Shown one piece after another: positions 6,227-6,983 of a stretch of DNA of 6,983 nucleotides (positions are counted from its first letter, which is position 1; each line of letters begins with the position of its first letter). A program made the position numbers and the translations under genes. Origin of the DNA: Vulcanimicrobiota bacterium (GTDB taxonomy: Bacteria; Vulcanimicrobiota; Vulcanimicrobiia; Vulcanimicrobiales; Vulcanimicrobiaceae). The notes under the pieces were generated by a model. That model was not told the DNA's origin and did no database searches. It worked only from the letters and a program-made list of their open reading frames with translations. Location of the stretch: positions 1-6,983 of the forward strand of contig JAFAMK010000053.1 in the NCBI GenBank assembly GCA_019233415.1, in the 5' to 3' direction.

Positions 6227-6983
6227 ACCACCTCGCGATAGACGGCGGCCGTCGAGGCCGCGAACCGATCCCAGGTATACGCCCGCAGCAGCACGGCGCC
6301 CTCGGCGGCGCGCTCGCGCGCGCGCGACGGATCGCGGACGAGCGCGGCGAGGAGCGAGGCGAGCGCGCCCGCATCACCCGCGGCGAACGTCTGCGCGAAC
6401 GGGGCGACGACCGCGGGAACCGAGGTCGCCGTCGCGAGGACCGGCGTCCCCGCCACGGCCGCTTCGAGCGCGGGGATGCCGAAGCCCTCGGCCAGCGACG
6501 GCTGCACGTAGGCCAGGGCACCGCGGTAGCGGCGCGCCAGCGTCGCGTCGTCGATCTCGCCGAGGAACGCGATCGTGCCGTTCGGCCGCGCGTGGCGCGC
6601 GCGCACCGCCGGCTCGTCCGAGCCGGTCAGGACGAGGTCGAGCGCGACGTCGCTCGGGAGCGCCGACCAGGCCCCGTACAGCGTGTCGAGCCCCTTGTGC
6701 GGCCGGTGGTTCCCCGCGTAGAAGACGTACGGACGCGCGGCCTCCCACGCCGGCGCGTCGGGGATGCCGTCGCCGTAGCCGAGCGGGACGACGCGCACCC
6801 GCTCGCGTGCGACGCCGAGCAGCCCGACGCAGTCGTCGGCGACGCGCGGGTCGCTGACCAGCACGCGCGCGGCACCGCGGTAGAGCGCGGCGGCGACGAA
6901 GCGCCAGTACGCCGCGGTCGCGCGCGAGAACAGCGCCGGGAAGCGCAGGTGGATCAGGTCGTGCACCATCGCGACGTACGGCC
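6217..6983 (-). CDS. Glycosyltransferase family 4-type protein, C-terminal part (5' end outside window)
   Basis: A GT-B-fold transferase that moves a sugar from a nucleotide-sugar donor to a glycan or lipid acceptor at the cytoplasmic face of the membrane; donor and acceptor cannot be named. The frame is open at the right edge: four codons (PYVA) precede the ATG at 6969, and the following MVHDLIHLRFP matches the internal HDL motif at the end of the first Rossmann domain, so that ATG is not the real start and roughly a hundred residues are probably missing. Counting from that Met: the interdomain VRVVPLGYG is at 58-66, FYAGNHRPHKGLDTLYGAW at 83-101 starts the donor-binding domain, GTIAFLGEID is at 131-140, and EGFGIPALEA at 161-170 gives the EX7E pair Glu161 and Glu169 that contacts the donor. 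It is the first visible gene of the operon and overlaps the stalk-domain gene by 10 bases, suggesting roles in surface polysaccharide or protein glycosylation. Confidence 0.93.
   Translation of the reverse strand, partial: PYVAMVHDLIHLRFPALFSRATAAYWRFVAAALYRGAARVLVSDPRVADDCVGLLGVARERVRVVPLGYGDGIPDAPAWEAARPYVFYAGNHRPHKGLDTLYGAWSALPSDVALDLVLTGSDEPAVRARHARPNGTIAFLGEIDDATLARRYRGALAYVQPSLAEGFGIPALEAAVAGTPVLATATSVPAVVAPFAQTFAAGDAGALASLLAALVRDPSRARERAAEGAVLLRAYTWDRFAASTAAVYREVVCP

Noticed and set aside
4649..6241. A 530-codon plus-strand open frame
   Set aside because: It is antisense to the stalk-domain gene and is Arg/Asp/Val-rich low-complexity sequence without recognisable domains.
6301..6330. 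Alternating GC run that could be read as a simple repeat or Z-DNA tract
   Set aside because: It is explained by Arg/Ala/Glu codons (RARERAAEG) in the glycosyltransferase C-terminus.
6003..6857. A 284-codon plus-strand open frame opposite the glycosyltransferase
   Set aside because: Its translation is almost entirely Arg, Ala, Pro and Ser, the typical antisense shadow of a GC-rich gene with a clear GT4 EX7E motif.

Overview
The window comes from a high-GC bacterium with an outer membrane. All seven genes lie on the minus strand, so transcription runs from position 6983 towards 1. A TonB-dependent receptor with a carboxypeptidase-like N-terminal domain, together with an exported 'stalk domain' (copper amine oxidase N-terminal type) protein, would suit Candidatus Eremiobacterota (WPS-2) or a similar little-cultured diderm phylum. 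That placement is an inference from family content only; no rRNA or marker phylogeny is available here.

Layout in transcription order. (1) 6983-4296 looks like one operon: the C-terminal part of a GT4-type glycosyltransferase (5' end outside the window), a 522-aa exported stalk-domain/Ig-like protein whose start overlaps the glycosyltransferase stop by 10 bases, and a HinT-type histidine-triad protein 11 bases further on. (2) 4290-3114 is a two-gene unit with a good sigma70-type promoter. It encodes two exported proteins that I cannot assign to a family (172 aa with a signal peptide, 189 aa probably a lipoprotein), 28 bases apart. (3) 3091-2772 is a compact single-gene unit for ribosomal protein S21: promoter, strong ribosome binding site, 56-aa gene, textbook rho-independent terminator. 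(4) 2663-1 is a TonB-dependent receptor, at least 887 aa, complete at its N-terminus and running off the left edge. It is by far the largest gene. Its leader carries a 10-base direct repeat inside a 7-base inverted repeat.

How the genes fit together. The right-hand operon pairs glycan synthesis with an exported, possibly wall- or surface-associated protein, and carries the housekeeping gene hinT at its end. hinT followed by rpsU is a gene order known from other bacteria, notably Bacillota. Here that pair is separated by the two unknown exported genes, which have their own promoter, and the usual yqeY downstream is absent; the receptor gene follows instead. This insertion-like arrangement is the most interesting thing in the window. 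No CRISPR array, transposase, tRNA or rRNA was seen, and no gene-free stretch exceeds about 160 bases.
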